Below, in pieces: positions 4,521-6,228 of a stretch of 6,228 nucleotides of DNA. Made by a program: the position numbers and the translations under genes. The notes below the pieces were generated by a model, which made no database searches, was not told the origin of the DNA, and was given only the letters and a program-made list of their open reading frames with translations. This DNA comes from Pseudomonas sp. (lineage in GTDB: Bacteria > Pseudomonadota > Gammaproteobacteria > Pseudomonadales > Pseudomonadaceae). The stretch lies in the NCBI RefSeq assembly GCF_030147005.1, contig NZ_JASLAW010000184.1:1-6228 (forward strand), given 5' to 3'. Position 1 is the first letter of the stretch, and each line of letters opens with the position of its first letter.

Positions 4521-6228
4521 ATGACCTCAGTAAACCAGTTCTGGCGCCGGGCACGACTGCCCCTGGCCGTCAGTCTCGCTTCTACGCTCGCCGGGCCCGC
4601 ATTCGGCGTCAGTTTCAACATCGGTGAAATCGAGGGGAGTTTTGACTCATCCCTGTCGGTAGGCGCCAGTTGGAGCACGTCCAAGGCCAATCGCGACCTG
4701 ATCGGCGCCAACAATGGCGGCAAGGGCCTGTCCCAGACCTCCGATGACGGGCACCTGAACTTCAAGCGCGGAGAAACGTTCTCGAAGATCTTCAAGGGCA
4801 TCCACGACCTGGAACTGAAGTACGGCGACACCGGTGTGTTTGTGCGCGGCAAGTACTGGTACGACTTTGAACTCAAGGACGAAAGCCGTCAGTTCAAGGA
4901 CATCAGCGACAACAACCGCAAGGAAGGCGCCAAGTCGTCGGGCGGGCAGATCCTCGACGCGTTCGTCTACCACAACTACTCGATTGCCGATGCGCCGGGC
5001 TCCGTGCGTTTTGGCAAGCAGGTGGTGAGCTGGGGCGAAAGTACGTTCATTGGCGGCGGTATCAACTCCATCAACCCGATCGACGTATCGGCGTTTCGTC
5101 GTCCGGGGGCTGAAATCAAGGAAGGCTTGATTCCGGTCAACATGTTCTACGTGTCCCAGACCCTCACCGACAACCTGTCGGCCGAGGCGTTTTACCAACT
5201 GGAATGGGACCAGACCGTTACCGATAACTGCGGCACCTTCTTCTCGCAGCCGGACGTGATTTCCGATGGTTGCAGCAACAACCTGCGGGTACTGAACAAG
5301 CGCTCGACCATTCCTGGCGCGGCACTGCCGACCTTGGGTGCCCTGGGTGTGGACGTCAACAGCGAGGGCGTGCTCGTGCGCCGTGGGCCGGACCGTGATG
5401 CCCGCGACAGCGGCCAGTTCGGCGTGGCCATGCACTACAACTTCGAGCCGCTGGACACCGAGTTCGGCGCCTACTTCATGAACTACCACAGCCGTGCGCC
5501 GATTTTCAGTGCTCAGGGCGCGCCGTCGGCGGCCTACACCCGTCCGCTGGGCCCGCTGGGGGCATTGCGTCCGCTGATCGTGGCGGGCAGCTCTAACTAC
5601 TTCGTCGAGTATCCGGAAGATATCCGTCTCTACGGTTTGAGCTTCTCCACCACCTTGCCGACCGGCACCGCCTGGAGCGGTGAGTTGAGCTACCGTCCGA
5701 ATGCGCCGGTGCAGTTGAGCACCACCGACATCCTGTTCGCCGGTGTCACGCCGATCCCGGGCTTTGGCAATGCGTCGGTGCTCAAGGGCTCGCCGGGCCA
5801 GGACCTGCACGGCTACAACCGCAAGGAAGTGACCCAGTTCCAGACCACCTTCACGCACTTCTTTGACCAAGTGATGGGCGCCAGCCGCCTGACTACCGTC
5901 GGTGAAATTGGCGTGACCCATGTCGGTGGCCTGGAAAGCAAGTCCCAAGCCCGTTATGGCCGCGATCCGGTATTCGGCCCAGGCACCTTGCCGGGCGGGT
6001 TCTGCAACGCTCTCAACAACTCCACCGCAACCGGTGCCGGCCTGCCCAACGCTGCCGGCCTGAACACCAACTGCAACAATGACGGCTACACCACCGCAAC
6101 ATCCTGGGGCTACCGCGCCCGTGCCATCTGGGAATACCCGGACGTGTTCGCCGGCGTCAACCTCAAGCCCAACGTAGCCTGGTCCCATGACGTCAAAGGT
6201 TACTCGCCAGGCCCTGGCGGCAACTTCG
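4521..6228 (+). CDS. DUF1302 family exported protein, 3' end cut by the window
   Basis: I translated this frame by hand; it is open for 569 codons to the right edge. It starts with a Sec-type signal peptide: basic WRRAR, a hydrophobic core, and a probable cleavage after A-F-G at residue 29. The mature protein opens with FNIGEIEGSFDSSLSVGASW and continues as alternating short hydrophobic/polar strands rich in Gly, Asn, Tyr and Phe, as expected for a beta-barrel-like outer-membrane or periplasmic protein. The block FGKQVVSWGES (164-174) followed by NSINPIDVSAFRRPGAEIKEG (182-202) is, to my knowledge, the hallmark of DUF1302. Two spaced cysteine pairs, Cys237/Cys251 and Cys495/Cys518, sit in Gly/Asn/Ser-rich loops and could form disulfides. 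Family members usually run to about 600-650 residues, so only the last strands are missing. The biochemical role is not established. DUF1302 genes often stand next to DUF1329 genes and hydrophobic-substrate catabolism, which fits the ligase upstream; a DUF1329 gene would be expected just past the right edge. Confidence 0.88.
   Translation, partial: MTSVNQFWRRARLPLAVSLASTLAGPAFGVSFNIGEIEGSFDSSLSVGASWSTSKANRDLIGANNGGKGLSQTSDDGHLNFKRGETFSKIFKGIHDLELKYGDTGVFVRGKYWYDFELKDESRQFKDISDNNRKEGAKSSGGQILDAFVYHNYSIADAPGSVRFGKQVVSWGESTFIGGGINSINPIDVSAFRRPGAEIKEGLIPVNMFYVSQTLTDNLSAEAFYQLEWDQTVTDNCGTFFSQPDVISDGCSNNLRVLNKRSTIPGAALPTLGALGVDVNSEGVLVRRGPDRDARDSGQFGVAMHYNFEPLDTEFGAYFMNYHSRAPIFSAQGAPSAAYTRPLGPLGALRPLIVAGSSNYFVEYPEDIRLYGLSFSTTLPTGTAWSGELSYRPNAPVQLSTTDILFAGVTPIPGFGNASVLKGSPGQDLHGYNRKEVTQFQTTFTHFFDQVMGASRLTTVGEIGVTHVGGLESKSQARYGRDPVFGPGTLPGGFCNALNNSTATGAGLPNAAGLNTNCNNDGYTTATSWGYRARAIWEYPDVFAGVNLKPNVAWSHDVKGYSPGPGGNF

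Noticed and set aside
4394..4627. Plus-strand 77-codon frame overlapping the start of the DUF1302 gene
   Set aside because: It runs into the DUF1302 signal-peptide region in another frame, has an Arg-rich tail typical of shadow translation and no clear ribosome site.
4647..6188. 513-codon open frame on the minus strand
   Set aside because: It is the antisense shadow of the DUF1302 gene. The plus frame has a signal peptide, ribosome site and family motifs; the minus frame has a low-complexity Val/Ala/Gly/Arg/His-rich composition and no recognisable domain.
1..6228. tRNA, rRNA, CRISPR array, insertion sequence ends or attachment sites
   Set aside because: No cloverleaf, regularly spaced repeats, transposase-like frame or terminal repeats were seen. 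The only clear repeats are those in the 2402-2519 region and the small dyads at 4193-4332.

Overview
The window looks like chromosomal DNA of a fluorescent-group Pseudomonas. The two right-hand genes are GC-rich with Pseudomonas-like codon use. The acyl-CoA ligase resembles Pseudomonas AMP-binding enzymes from memory of the family, and the DUF1302/ligase pairing is one I associate with pseudomonads. No database search was possible, so the genus is an inference.

Left part (1-2250, minus strand): a two-gene unit. First comes a 679-residue cytoplasmic-looking class 3 lipase with a GHSLG nucleophile elbow. It has an N-terminal beta-sandwich (transthyretin-like) region, of the kind seen on type VI secretion (T6SS) cargo and VgrG tips, and no signal peptide. 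It overlaps by 8 bp the start of a small lipoprotein gene, which runs off the left edge. A signal-less lipase translationally coupled to an exported lipoprotein is the classic layout of a T6SS phospholipase effector (Tle) and its periplasmic immunity protein (Tli). No VgrG, PAAR or Hcp gene is in the window, so the pair looks orphan or its partners lie beyond the left edge.

Divergent intergenic region (2251-2503): it separates the lipase unit from the fatty-acid genes and is unusually structured. A nine-base motif GGTCTKCAA occurs three times. Two copies form a perfect 13-bp inverted repeat whose right arm is codons 2-6 of the downstream gene. Between them is a shorter hairpin-forming dyad. 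A sigma-54-like element (GG-N10-GC) points towards the ligase gene.

Right part (2504-6228, plus strand): a complete 560-residue acyl-CoA ligase (ANL superfamily, FadD/AlkK-like). A 334-bp gap follows, with a weak hairpin, a Crp/Vfr-like dyad and a possible -10 box. Then comes a DUF1302 exported protein, 569 codons of which are present before the right edge. DUF1302 proteins commonly sit beside DUF1329 proteins and fatty acid/ester or hydrophobic-substrate catabolism genes. The likely reading is that the DUF1302 protein handles a hydrophobic substrate at the envelope while the ligase activates the acid with CoA for beta-oxidation. The lipase unit appears functionally unrelated to this pair.

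No tRNA, rRNA, CRISPR array, insertion sequence or phage gene was recognised.
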